Source: Bdellovibrio bacteriovorus (lineage in GTDB: Bacteria; Bdellovibrionota; Bdellovibrionia; Bdellovibrionales; Bdellovibrionaceae). From it: a stretch of 64,000 nucleotides of DNA. Positions 51,510 to 59,743 of this stretch are shown here, in pieces (within the stretch, counting starts at the first letter, position 1; every line of letters begins with the position of its first letter). Made by a program: the position numbers and the translations under genes. The stretch is from assembly GCF_001592745.1 (NCBI RefSeq), contig NZ_LUKD01000001.1:1756848-1820847 (forward strand). Direction: 5' to 3'. The notes beneath the pieces were generated by a model. It was not told the origin of the DNA and did no database searches. It saw nothing but the letters and a program-made list of their open reading frames with translations.

Positions 51510-53202
51510 CCATAAAACACGCATTCTTATATCGCTTATATTGGCAGGTTCCGTCACCGCGCTCTTTTTTACGAATTGTGCAGAGAGTACCTTTTCTGCT
51601 GCCGAGCCAGATAAAACAGGCGCCGATCCTCTTTTGGAGCTTGCATGGCATATCAATAACACTGCTCAAAAAGTTTTTTCATCAAAGTCTGGCGAGCCTG
51701 GGAATGATCTTAATCTTCTTCAAACTTGGCAAAGCGGATATTCGGGAAAAGGAATTAAAATTCTTGTCTCTGATGATGGAGTTGAAGATACGCACGAAGA
51801 TTTGAAAAAAAATTTCCTTAGCGGCGTGTCTCTTGACTTCACAGGTGCTTATCCGTGGGTCTCAGCGACCGCGTCTCCAAAGCATGCTGAAGATAATCAT
51901 GGTACGTCGGTTGCTGGTTTGATCGCAGCCACTGCTTCCAATGGAGTAGGAACCAAAGGAGTGGCATATCAGGCCTCAATTGCGTCTGCTAATTACATCG
52001 CGTATGGGCAAGATCAAGATGATGATAAAACTATTGCGCAGGCTGCCGGGGATTTCGATATTTATAATATGAGTTGGGGTTTTGACCAAAATATACTTCA
52101 CGTTCCTTTATCGTCTTTTCTAGCTCAAATGAAATTTAAGGTAATGAACGGACGCTCAGGTAGAGGTTCGGTTTATGTTAAAGCTGCAGGGAACTCGTTC
52201 TTTATTTTGTGTCGTGGCTCCGAAGAGGAATATTGTGTAGGCAACTCAGGCTTCGACTCTGACAACAGTACGCCGTACACTTTGATCGTAGCAGCCTTAA
52301 ATGCTCAAGGGTACGCCGCAAGCTATTCATCTCCGGGTTCAAACATTTGGATCTCCTCTTTTGGTGGGGAATTCGGGGACGATTCTCCAGCAATGATAAC
52401 GACTGATCGTATGGGGTGTTCGAAGGGATTTTCGGTTTCAAACATCAATAGTAAGGTTGCTTTTGAGCGTGGCGCGAACGGGAATTCGGCCTGTAACTAT
52501 ACAGCTACTTTTAATGGAACGTCCTCCGCGGCACCAATTCTTGCTGGTGTTGTCGCTTTGTTAATGGAAGCTAACCCAAATCTTTCATGGCGTGATATAA
52601 AATATATTCTCGCAAAGACAGCCGTTCCGGTGAACTACGTTACTTCGGGTGTAATATCACATCCTTTGGAAGTTACGCCTACGGGGTATGCTTGGGAGCA
52701 GCCATGGATTGTGAATGGTGCGGGTTTTAAATTTCACAATTGGTACGGCTTTGGAAAAGTGGATGTCGACGCTGCAGTGAAAATGGCGAAGCAATACGTT
52801 TCTCAGCTGGGAACCTATACCGAAACTGATTGGGCTCATACTTCGGGAAGTATTTCTGCGAGTATACCCGACAATAATGCCGCAGGTACAAGCAGTCTTA
52901 TAGTTGTAAATGACGTCATCAAAATCGAATCCGTTCAAATTAAAGTGTCGGTCACACATCCCGACGTCTCGGAACTGGCTTTGGAATTGATATCTCCTTC
53001 TGGTAAAAAGAGCATTCTTGTGAATATGCGAAATTCCTTGTCAGGCCTAGCCAACTTTACCGAATCCAGTGCCGTTTTTCTGACAAATGCATTCTATCAA
53101 GAGAGTAGTCAAGGCGCGTGGACCTTGAAAGTAGTTGACGGTAAAAGCGGTAACACAGGAACGTTAACTCAATGGAAAATCAATTTCACGGGTGGTAGAT
53201 AG
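51496..53202 (+). CDS. kexin-like subtilase with P domain
   Basis: The 568-residue protein has a hydrophobic N-terminus ending FFTNC (possible atypical lipobox, Cys-28) and no propeptide. The catalytic triad is Asp-93 (VSDDGVEDTHEDL), His-135 (EDNHGTSVAGLIAA) and Ser-343 (FNGTSSAAP), with oxyanion Asn-233 (KAAGNS). A P domain of about 120 residues closes the protein (VKVSVTHPDVSEL-like strands, GAWTLKVVDGKSGNTGTL). It is probably an exported serine protease cleaving at basic or other sites. The upstream frame overlaps by 14 bp and supplies the missing propeptide. Confidence 0.9.
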   Translation: MKRISHKTRILISLILAGSVTALFFTNCAESTFSAAEPDKTGADPLLELAWHINNTAQKVFSSKSGEPGNDLNLLQTWQSGYSGKGIKILVSDDGVEDTHEDLKKNFLSGVSLDFTGAYPWVSATASPKHAEDNHGTSVAGLIAATASNGVGTKGVAYQASIASANYIAYGQDQDDDKTIAQAAGDFDIYNMSWGFDQNILHVPLSSFLAQMKFKVMNGRSGRGSVYVKAAGNSFFILCRGSEEEYCVGNSGFDSDNSTPYTLIVAALNAQGYAASYSSPGSNIWISSFGGEFGDDSPAMITTDRMGCSKGFSVSNINSKVAFERGANGNSACNYTATFNGTSSAAPILAGVVALLMEANPNLSWRDIKYILAKTAVPVNYVTSGVISHPLEVTPTGYAWEQPWIVNGAGFKFHNWYGFGKVDVDAAVKMAKQYVSQLGTYTETDWAHTSGSISASIPDNNAAGTSSLIVVNDVIKIESVQIKVSVTHPDVSELALELISPSGKKSILVNMRNSLSGLANFTESSAVFLTNAFYQESSQGAWTLKVVDGKSGNTGTLTQWKINFTGGR

Positions 53203-53227
53203 AAGGCACCTTCCGGTGCCTTTTTTA
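53203..53227 (+). terminator. terminator of the subtilase unit
   Basis: AAGGCACC and GGTGCCTT pair over TTCC and are followed by TTTT. It starts one base after the protease stop and reaches the end of the convergent gene. Confidence 0.85.
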
Positions 53228-54295
53228 ATTCCCTACAAACATCGAACTTATACAATTCGTTTGCAGACTTGTCCCGGTGAAGGGCACGGTCCCAACGCGA
53301 GTCAGAGTCTTCGTCGTTGAATCATAAGTGAATTTTTCAATCACGTTCGCTAAAGATGTGGATCCATTCGCTACATATACAAAACCTGTTTCAGCATCAT
53401 AGGTCATCGCTGAAGGGCCGTAAATCACACTGGTGTTGTTGTAGGCGACAGTCGGCGATCCAATCGTGACGGTCGAGGCGGTTTCGGTTATGGGATAGGA
53501 AATTATCATATTCGAAGCCGCAGTCGTACTTCCCGTTGCGATCAAAACATCATTCGACGAAGGAATGTAAACCATGGCTGTCGGCAAAGCCGTTGTCGGA
53601 GTGATCGATGTGCTTGCTAAACAATCTGCCGCTGAAACATAGCCCGTGCTTTTTATCGCGTTTAACTTGTTATTAGGAGCAGCGGCGGCATGGGTATAAA
53701 GGATGTGTCCATACGTCGGAGTCACGGCCACACTTGAAATCAAGGTTGTCGTTGTCGCACAAGCTCCACCCGGTGCGTTCACATAGGCCGCGGTCCCCAC
53801 GCGACTTTTCGCTGCGAACTTTTCAATCGAGCTTGATTTGCTGATGAGAAGAGCCCCATCAGAGGCAACAATCATACTTCTCATCACCGCATTCAGAGCC
53901 GTCGAGTTCGTAAAATAGGTCTGATATTGATTTCCATTTGAAGACTTCGTCACTCGATCCACACGACGCCCACTGGTGTTCTCGACCAAAGAAAGAACGG
54001 TGTTGTCATCGTGATTGATAACGGTGATAGGCGCATCGCCCGGCGAAGCCGCGTTGTAGTCAACGATGATGTCATGGATATTTCCGGTCGCTAGATTCAC
54101 ACGGGAGATCGTGCGCGAAGGGGATGTCGGCGTAGGTCCCCCGGCATAACAACTTCCGCTAGCAATATAAAGAAAGCGTGTTGGATTTGTGGCTTGATCG
54201 TTTTCGCTCGAACCATCATCTTCAACCTGTTGCTCGCAAGCCGTTGCTAACATCAGAGTCACTACTAAGAGAACCAAGTACTTCACTGTACTCAT
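53225..54295 (-). CDS. propeller-like lipoprotein
   Basis: The 356-residue product has a lipoprotein signal (LMLATACEQQV; lipobox LATAC). The rest shows repeating Tyr/Asn/Gly-rich strands (FLYIASGSCYAGG, HILYTHAAAAP, FVYVANGSTSLANV), with the look of a YncE-like beta-propeller. Such proteins often bind ligands or partners at the outer membrane. Function not recognised. ATG follows GGAGACA. Confidence 0.65.
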   Translation of the reverse strand: MSTVKYLVLLVVTLMLATACEQQVEDDGSSENDQATNPTRFLYIASGSCYAGGPTPTSPSRTISRVNLATGNIHDIIVDYNAASPGDAPITVINHDDNTVLSLVENTSGRRVDRVTKSSNGNQYQTYFTNSTALNAVMRSMIVASDGALLISKSSSIEKFAAKSRVGTAAYVNAPGGACATTTTLISSVAVTPTYGHILYTHAAAAPNNKLNAIKSTGYVSAADCLASTSITPTTALPTAMVYIPSSNDVLIATGSTTAASNMIISYPITETASTVTIGSPTVAYNNTSVIYGPSAMTYDAETGFVYVANGSTSLANVIEKFTYDSTTKTLTRVGTVPFTGTSLQTNCISSMFVGN

Positions 54296-54543
54296 ATTGT
54301 TGTCTCCTTTACGTCCTACCTAAAAAATATCGGCGCGATGTTAAGGAGCCTTGACTAAAACACTCGCTTTCTAGACCAAAAATGTTTCATTGCGAGATGT
54401 TCATGTAACCGAATTTTTATTCAAGGAAAAACTATGCCGAGGTCTCGTTCATAATTGTGAAGAGAAGCCGATGAGTATTTTGAATTATATAAATAACTTT
54501 GCAGCCACCTTTGCACGTTTCGACAATCTGCAAATATTTTCCT

Positions 54544-54580
54544 AAATGGGTAGAAGAGAAATCTTCTACCCATTTTTTTT
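54544..54580 (+). terminator. strong terminator without an evident gene
   Basis: A perfect 13-bp stem (AAATGGGTAGAAG/CTTCTACCCATTT) over 6 nt, then a T-run. It is preceded on the + strand by about 250 bp of non-coding sequence, so a small RNA is a possible product. Confidence 0.8.
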
Positions 54581-54584
54581 GAAA

Positions 54585-54654
54585 GTGCCTGCTTACTTTT
54601 TGGGTCTACGGCGCAGCAATTGATGCGCCGTAGACCCAAAAAAGAAGCAGGCAC
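54585..54654. repeat. 70-nt palindromic REP-like repeat
   Basis: Arms of 31 nt (start GTGCCTGCTT, end GGGTCTACGGCGCA) pair at 29 of 31 positions over an 8-nt loop. The outer 10-13 bases match the head of the RAYT-flanking repeats (RCCTGCTTC). The right end, read on the minus strand, lies just after the pilZ stop codon (TAAAAGGTGCC). Confidence 0.85.
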
Positions 54655-54657
54655 CTT

Positions 54658-55500
54658 TTAGCCGGCGCTTCGGCGGACTTGGTCTTGGTAGATGACGTAG
54701 GCTTTAAGAAGAGCGTCCAGACGCAAGGTCATGGCGACGTCTTGTTCGATGAACATCAAGCGGCGTGGGTCTGTCATGTCTCCGACGATTTTTGCGCGGA
54801 AAAGCAGACGGGCTTTTGATGGATCGGGTTCAAATGGATTTACGATAATAAGATCGAAGGGTTTATTCAAAAAGTCTCGCGGGATCTCATCTTCCAACAT
54901 CGTACCGCTTAAAGAAATATTCTTTGAGTAAGTGCGGAATGAACGAATCTTAGAAACCAGAACGACTTCGATTTTAAAGTTATGACGAGGATCGCGACGA
55001 CGATCGGCTCCACTTGGTTCTGCTTTTGGAGCTGGTGCTGGATCCGCTTTTTTCTTTGTGGATTCAGGTTTAATTTTCGCGATCTTTTTCAGATCTAACT
55101 CATCACCATTGAAGTCTTGATGATGATAGCCACCGAACTCTTGTTGCTTCAAGGGCGCTTCTCCTACAACCACTTGTGTGTAAGGGCTGTCAGACGAAGA
55201 TTGTGTCGGCGGAGCGTTGTGAGTAGCCGTTAAAGTGTCATCAGGAACAGAGCCAGGTGATGTGAAAGCAGGTTCTGCCGGACGAGGAGGTTGCGCCATG
55301 ACGAAGTATTTTTGATCCGACGTTAAGAACTCCTTAACGCTGATCCATTCTTCCCAACCGGGTGTCCAAAGAAAGTATTTATGATGTGATGTAGAGTCTA
55401 AAGACAGCAAAGTGACCTGCGCTTGAACAACAGACATCGGTTTTGTCTGTTTCTTAGTTTCAGCGTCGTAGATGATCCAAACTTTGCCTTGCGTTTTCAT
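54658..55500 (-). CDS. PilZ-domain protein with N-terminal GYF-like domain
   Basis: The 280-residue protein has an N-terminal segment resembling a GYF_2 domain (KVWIIYDAETKKQ, FLWTPGWEEWISVKEFL), a Pro/Ser/Lys-rich linker (about 85-165), and a C-terminal PilZ domain with ADRRRDPRHNF (RxxxR-type c-di-GMP contact) and SKNISLSGTML (the usual D/NxSxxG). It should be a c-di-GMP effector. SD GGGGAG is inside a stem-loop (55503-55530), 5 nt before the ATG. It lies 55 bp after dppF on the same strand. Confidence 0.8.
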   Translation of the reverse strand: MKTQGKVWIIYDAETKKQTKPMSVVQAQVTLLSLDSTSHHKYFLWTPGWEEWISVKEFLTSDQKYFVMAQPPRPAEPAFTSPGSVPDDTLTATHNAPPTQSSSDSPYTQVVVGEAPLKQQEFGGYHHQDFNGDELDLKKIAKIKPESTKKKADPAPAPKAEPSGADRRRDPRHNFKIEVVLVSKIRSFRTYSKNISLSGTMLEDEIPRDFLNKPFDLIIVNPFEPDPSKARLLFRAKIVGDMTDPRRLMFIEQDVAMTLRLDALLKAYVIYQDQVRRSAG

Positions 55501-55502
55501 AG

Positions 55503-55530
55503 ACTCCCCAGGTTACGCAACCTAGGGAGT
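55503..55530 (-). promoter_or_regulatory. stem-loop covering the pilZ ribosome-binding site
   Basis: ACTCCC..AGGTT pairs with AACCT..GGGAGT (12-nt arms, one mismatch) over a 4-nt loop. Read on the minus strand the second arm holds GGGGAGT, which is the pilZ Shine-Dalgarno. This could restrict translation, or act as a terminator after dppF although no T-run is present. Confidence 0.5.
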
Positions 55531-55555
55531 TTATCGGAAAAAATAGGTAACTTCT

Positions 55556-56524
55556 TTATACGCGAATGCAGGCCGCGATATGATCCGGAGATTTTAGCTC
55601 CAAAGGCGGGACTATGGTCTTGCAATCCTCGATAGCCATAGGGCAGCGAGGGTGGAAATGACAGCCTGTAGGAGGGCTGATTGGCGACGGCACGTCCCCA
55701 GTCAAAATGATACGCTCGTCACGACGGCGAGGATCTGGAACTGGGATTGCTGACATCAGGGCTTTCGTATAGGGATGTTTCGGATTGCGGTAAAGCTCTT
55801 CAGCCTCTGCCATTTCAACGATTTTTCCCAAGTACATAACAGCCACACGTGTTGAAACGTGTTCAACCACCTTCAAGTCATGCGCAATAAAGATGTATGT
55901 AAGACCGAGCTTTTGTTGAAGCTCCATCAAAAGATTGATCACTTGTGCTTGGATCGAAACGTCCAAGGCTGAAACCGGCTCGTCACACACGATCAATTCA
56001 GGGTTCACCGCCAAAGCACGGGCAATACCCACACGCTGACGTTGACCGCCCGAGAATTCATGCGGGTAACGGTTCAAATGCTCACGACGAAGACCCACAA
56101 GGTCGATCAATTCGTGAATACGGTCCTGACGATCTTTCACCGAGCCATAAAGGTTGTGAATGATCAACGGCTCCTCAAGGATCGAACCGATCGTCATGCG
56201 CGGATTCAAAGAAGCAAACGGGTCTTGGAAGATGATTTGCATTTTTTTACGCATGTCACGCAACTCTTCACCTTGAATGTGCGTGATATCTTTACCGTTG
56301 TAAGAAATTTTTCCAGAAGTCGTGTCATGAAGACGAATCAAGCAACGACCCAAAGTAGATTTACCGCAACCGGATTCACCCACCAGGCCTAGCGTTTCGC
56401 CTTTTTTAAGTTCAAAGGAAATACCTTGAACCGCTTTTACCGAAGCCACTTCACGGCTGAAAAGTCCGCCATAGATCGGAAAGCTTTTAGTGACATTTTC
56501 AACTTTCAAAAGAGGAGTGCTCAT
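55556..56524 (-). CDS. peptide ABC transporter ATPase, DppF/OppF type
   Basis: The 322-residue ATPase has Walker A ([17 protein letters not shown]), signature FSGGQRQRVGIARAL, Walker B LIVCDEPVSALDVS and the oligopeptide C-terminal segment with GCHFHPRCPMA and conserved Cys that in relatives bind an iron-sulfur cluster. It pairs with the next gene to drive the transporter. No permease or binding protein gene is near; these are at 35-39 kb in the same window. Confidence 0.93.
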   Translation of the reverse strand: MSTPLLKVENVTKSFPIYGGLFSREVASVKAVQGISFELKKGETLGLVGESGCGKSTLGRCLIRLHDTTSGKISYNGKDITHIQGEELRDMRKKMQIIFQDPFASLNPRMTIGSILEEPLIIHNLYGSVKDRQDRIHELIDLVGLRREHLNRYPHEFSGGQRQRVGIARALAVNPELIVCDEPVSALDVSIQAQVINLLMELQQKLGLTYIFIAHDLKVVEHVSTRVAVMYLGKIVEMAEAEELYRNPKHPYTKALMSAIPVPDPRRRDERIILTGDVPSPISPPTGCHFHPRCPMAIEDCKTIVPPLELKSPDHIAACIRV

Positions 56525-56526
56525 TC

Positions 56527-57516
56527 TTATTTTACCTCTTCAGTCAAAGGGTGGTAGCAAGCCACTTTATGAATACCGCGAAGGTTTTCAAGTGACGGAT
56601 AAGACTCGCGGCAATCGGCCTGAGCGTAAGGACAACGATCCGCAAAACGACAACCCTTAGGAAGATTGTACAAGCTAGGAACCATGCCTTTGATAGTTTT
56701 CAAGTGTTCAAGTTTGTGACCCGTTTCAAAGTGCGGGATGGAATCCAAAAGACCTTTTGTGTAAGGATGTTTTGGACGATAGAAAATATCTTCCACTGTT
56801 CCGAACTCAACCACGCGACCCGCGTACATCACGGCAACTTCTTGGCACATCTCTGCAACAACACCCAAGTCATGCGTGATAAGAATCATGCCGGCGTTAA
56901 AGTCTTTTTGAAGTTTGCGCATAAGATCCAAGATCTGAGCTTGGATCGTTACGTCCAATGCTGTCGTTGGTTCGTCGGCAATCAAAAGTTCGGGGTTGCA
57001 GCTGATCGCCATCGCGATCATCACACGTTGTCTCATACCGCCCGAAAGCTGGTGCGGAAATTCATGGAAACGTTTTTCAGGAGCTGGGATACCCACGATG
57101 CGAAGCATGTCGATCGCGCGCTCACGAGCTTGCTGTTTGTTCAGATCTTTTTGGTGCAGAAGAATGGCTTCTTCGATTTGATCACCGATTGTGTAGACCG
57201 GGTTCAAAGAAGTCATAGGCTCTTGGAAAATCATCGCGATTTCGTTACCACGAATCTCGCGCATTTTAGAGTCGGTCACGTCCAAAAGGTTCTTGCCTTT
57301 GAACATAATTTTTCCGGATTCAATCTGACCTGGCTTTTGAATCAAGCGCATGATTGAAAGAGATGTAACAGATTTGCCGCAGCCAGATTCCCCAACGATT
57401 CCAAGAGTTTGGCCCTTTTTCACATGAAAGCTGACATCGTCAACGGCGAAAAAAGAACCATCGTCGGTTTTAAAGCGCGTCTTAAGATTTTGAACCTCTA
57501 AAAGAATATCACTCAC
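56527..57516 (-). CDS. peptide ABC transporter ATPase, DppD/OppD type
   Basis: The 329-residue ATPase has [17 protein letters not shown] (Walker A), [15 protein letters not shown] and [13 protein letters not shown], and a C-terminal [15 protein letters not shown] segment. It starts at GTG and ends 2 bp before dppF. The pair forms the usual heterodimer of DppD and DppF. Its promoter should lie in the 99 bp before it. Confidence 0.93.
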   Translation of the reverse strand: MSDILLEVQNLKTRFKTDDGSFFAVDDVSFHVKKGQTLGIVGESGCGKSVTSLSIMRLIQKPGQIESGKIMFKGKNLLDVTDSKMREIRGNEIAMIFQEPMTSLNPVYTIGDQIEEAILLHQKDLNKQQARERAIDMLRIVGIPAPEKRFHEFPHQLSGGMRQRVMIAMAISCNPELLIADEPTTALDVTIQAQILDLMRKLQKDFNAGMILITHDLGVVAEMCQEVAVMYAGRVVEFGTVEDIFYRPKHPYTKGLLDSIPHFETGHKLEHLKTIKGMVPSLYNLPKGCRFADRCPYAQADCRESYPSLENLRGIHKVACYHPLTEEVK

Positions 57517-57615
57517 CGGAGATGACCCCCATTTAAGGTTTCATCTTATATAGGCCTGGGGGCTCCGACGCAAGCCTACAAAGGCCCTCTGGTCCTTTTT
57601 TCTAGCGAATATGCG

Positions 57616-58278
57616 TCATGCTCTGACAGAGAGCTTTTCGAGGAGGGAATGAAGGTCCTGATAATGCCCCAAAACTCCCATCGGCTCATATTTTTCCAAG
57701 AGAGAAATTGAGGTGTACCCAAATCCAATCGCGATGGAGGGAACGCCCGCGCGCAAAGCCGAAAGAACATCGGGGATGCCATCGCCAATCATAAAAGTGT
57801 CTTGGGGAGTTCGGCTCGCAAGCTTCATCATGGTCTGAAGGGGGAGAGGGCTCGGTTTGCGTTCTTCCAAAGTATCGGCTCCAAACACATTCACCCAAGG
57901 ATAGCGGTCTAAGCCAAGGTGGCTCAGAATAGCCTTCGCGGGTTTTTCGTTCTTGTTTGTGATGATGGCCACGGGGCCTTGATAAGAAGAAAGAAAATTT
58001 TCTACGCCCGGAAAGATAGTGGTTCTATTAAACATCTCCTCTTCATAGATGCGTAAAAATTCCATTTCGAGTTCCACGATTTGTGAAGGCTCTAAATTGT
58101 CTTCAAGAAAAAGATCTGCGATCAGCTTTTTAAGACCTTCACCGATGTGAGAAATAATGACTTCATCAGAAAGCATGATTTTGCCGTGGTTTTTCAAAGT
58201 GCGATTTACGGCAACCACGATATCGGGAGCAGAATCAATCAAAGTACCATCAAGGTCGAAAGCAAGAAGTGGGTTCAT
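57616..58278 (-). CDS. gph: phosphoglycolate phosphatase-like HAD hydrolase
   Basis: The ~220-residue protein has HAD motif I LLAFDLDGTLIDS, motif II VAIITNKNEK and motif III/IV in KPSPLPLQTMM and FMIGDGIPDVLSALRAG. It fits Gph, which removes phosphate from 2-phosphoglycolate produced by DNA repair. I chose ATG 58278; GTG 58284 is also possible. HAD specificity is not certain. Confidence 0.8.
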   Translation of the reverse strand: MNPLLAFDLDGTLIDSAPDIVVAVNRTLKNHGKIMLSDEVIISHIGEGLKKLIADLFLEDNLEPSQIVELEMEFLRIYEEEMFNRTTIFPGVENFLSSYQGPVAIITNKNEKPAKAILSHLGLDRYPWVNVFGADTLEERKPSPLPLQTMMKLASRTPQDTFMIGDGIPDVLSALRAGVPSIAIGFGYTSISLLEKYEPMGVLGHYQDLHSLLEKLSVRA

Positions 58279-58302
58279 GCCCACATCTTGCCGTTTTTCA
58301 TT

Positions 58303-58833
58303 TTATTCCACAATCTCAAAATCCACGCGACGATCGCGCGCTTGTTGGGATTCGCTACCCATCATGTCCGATTGTACGGCGCCCATACCAATGGCTTCGA
58401 TTTTTTCTTCAGGGATTCCTTTTTTTACTAAGTAATCCTGAACGGCCAGCGCTCTTTGTTCAGAGATATCCTGATTTTCACTGCTGTCACCGACAGCATC
58501 AGAAAAGCCGGTTACGCGAACGGTTTCAAAAGTGTTCAAAGATTTTTTCATTTCATCGGCAATGCCGTCCAAGGCGCGACGATTGGAAGCAGAAAGTGTG
58601 GCGCTCTTTGGTTCAAAACGAATGTTTTGTGAAAGTGCCGTGAACTTTGTACTGCGACTTAGATTTTCATCACCGGTTTTACCCAAGGCAGCTGCTGAAG
58701 ACTTCGGAGCATTTGCGGACTGCGAGTTGGTCGCCGGGCGATAGTATTCTCTTGGAGGTTCTTCTTTAGTGGCGCAGGCGCTCAGGGTCCATACTGCCAA
58801 AACTGCGAGGGAGTTAACTTTTAAACGTGTCAT
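58303..58833 (-). CDS. OmpA-domain lipoprotein
   Basis: GGAGG precedes ATG 58833. The 176-residue product has a lipoprotein signal (AVLAVWTLSACATKEE), a Pro/Ala/Ser linker and a C-terminal OmpA-like domain: IRFEPKSATLSASNRRALD, VTGFSDAVGDSSENQDISEQRALAVQDYL, and ARDRRVDFEIV. It anchors the outer membrane to peptidoglycan. It resembles Pal but has an unusual first half. The gph gene lies 24 bp downstream on the same strand, so they may be cotranscribed. Confidence 0.9.
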   Translation of the reverse strand: MTRLKVNSLAVLAVWTLSACATKEEPPREYYRPATNSQSANAPKSSAAALGKTGDENLSRSTKFTALSQNIRFEPKSATLSASNRRALDGIADEMKKSLNTFETVRVTGFSDAVGDSSENQDISEQRALAVQDYLVKKGIPEEKIEAIGMGAVQSDMMGSESQQARDRRVDFEIVE

Positions 58834-58948
58834 ATATTCCTCCTTGCTTGGAACTTTCGTCTGCAAAAACCTATTATTTCGAGATAAAGAAACGCCCGCA
58901 AATTAACTTCCTGTTAACTTCATCGGAAATCTGTGAGAAGATCCCCGC

Positions 58949-59608
58949 ATGCGTGAGACGGTGTTAACTAGCAAAGAAAACTACATGAATTCCCTTCTGT
59001 TTGAAGAGAATGAGAATAAAAAATTATCGCGTCAGTATGCCGAAGAACTGGGCTTGGCGCGCATTAGTATTTCTCCTGCTGAAGCACAGCTTGTAAAAAC
59101 TTTGGTGCGTCTTCACGGCACAAAAAAGTTCGTCGAGATTGGGACCCTAACAGGTCTATCCGCGCAGTATATTTTTGAAGCCTTGCCTGACGGAGGCGAG
59201 CTTTGGACCCTAGAAAAAGATCCCAAGCATGGCGAAAAATCTGCGGATGTTTTTGCAAGACTAGATCAGAGCAAAAAGAAAATTCATTTAGTGATGGGGG
59301 ACGCCCGCGCAGAACTGGAAAAGATTTCTGTGTCAGGTCCTTTCGACGGTGTTTTCATCGACGGAAACAAAGCGGCTTACTTCGATTATCTTATGTGGGC
59401 CGAAAAGAATTTGCGTTCAGGTGGTTTGATCCTCGGGGACAATATTTTTCTGAGCGGTTCTGTTTGGGGTGATGCCACCACTCAAAAGTTTTCCGAAAAA
59501 CAAATCAAGGTCATGCAAGATTTCAACAAGCGCCTTGCAGACCCAGCGCTCTATGAATCCGCGATCGTTCCATCCTACGAAGGCCTTTTTGTCGCCATCA
59601 AGAAATAG
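58949..59608 (+). CDS. class I O-methyltransferase
   Basis: The 219-residue protein has the SAM motif FVEIGTLTGLSAQYI and the metal-binding catechol-OMT-like region FDGVFIDGNKAAYFDYLMWAEKNL and LILGDNIFLSG. Members (COMT/CCoAOMT-like) methylate hydroxyls on small molecules, and could use a polyketide product of the cluster at 7-10 kb, though this is not shown. The stop TAG is part of a repeat (59600-59709). Confidence 0.85.
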   Translation: MRETVLTSKENYMNSLLFEENENKKLSRQYAEELGLARISISPAEAQLVKTLVRLHGTKKFVEIGTLTGLSAQYIFEALPDGGELWTLEKDPKHGEKSADVFARLDQSKKKIHLVMGDARAELEKISVSGPFDGVFIDGNKAAYFDYLMWAEKNLRSGGLILGDNIFLSGSVWGDATTQKFSEKQIKVMQDFNKRLADPALYESAIVPSYEGLFVAIKK

Positions 59609-59709
59609 GTGCCTGCTTCTTTTTTGGGTCTACGCCGCAGCATTTTTGTAGGGCTTTTGCATTTCCGAAGAAATAGGTGCCTGCTTCTTTTTTGGGTCTA
59701 CACCGCGGC
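59600..59709 (+). repeat. two tandem REP-like copies at the O-methyltransferase stop
   Basis: Copies at 59600 and 59668 (68 nt apart) share AAGAAATAGGTGCCTGCTTC and continue TTTTTTGGGTCTAC, then diverge slightly (GCCGCAG or ACCGCGG). The first includes the gene's last codons and stop codon. Same head as the RAYT and 54.6-kb repeats. Confidence 0.85.
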
Positions 59710-59743
59710 ATAGTTGTGGGTGTTATGTGCGAGAAATAAGATT

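Larger units (their letters stand above)
54296..54657. other. intergenic region with terminator and palindromic repeat
   Basis: No credible gene. A leftward frame at 54421-54654 runs through the repeat and is not supported. TTGACT at 54351 may be a -35, but the -10 (TAGACC, 15 nt on) is weak. A + strand terminator (54544-54580) ends a transcript that has no gene, suggesting a small RNA. The rest is occupied by a 70-nt palindrome (54585-54654). Confidence 0.5.

Noticed and set aside
53203-53222. GGCACC/GGTGCC terminator as a further REP-like repeat
   Set aside because: It shares only GGTGCC with the repeats and lacks the CTGCTTC head; it is an ordinary terminator.
54421-54654. 77-codon leftward frame overlapping the palindrome
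   Set aside because: It starts inside the repeat and its sequence is derived from the palindrome arms and terminator, so it is not a gene.
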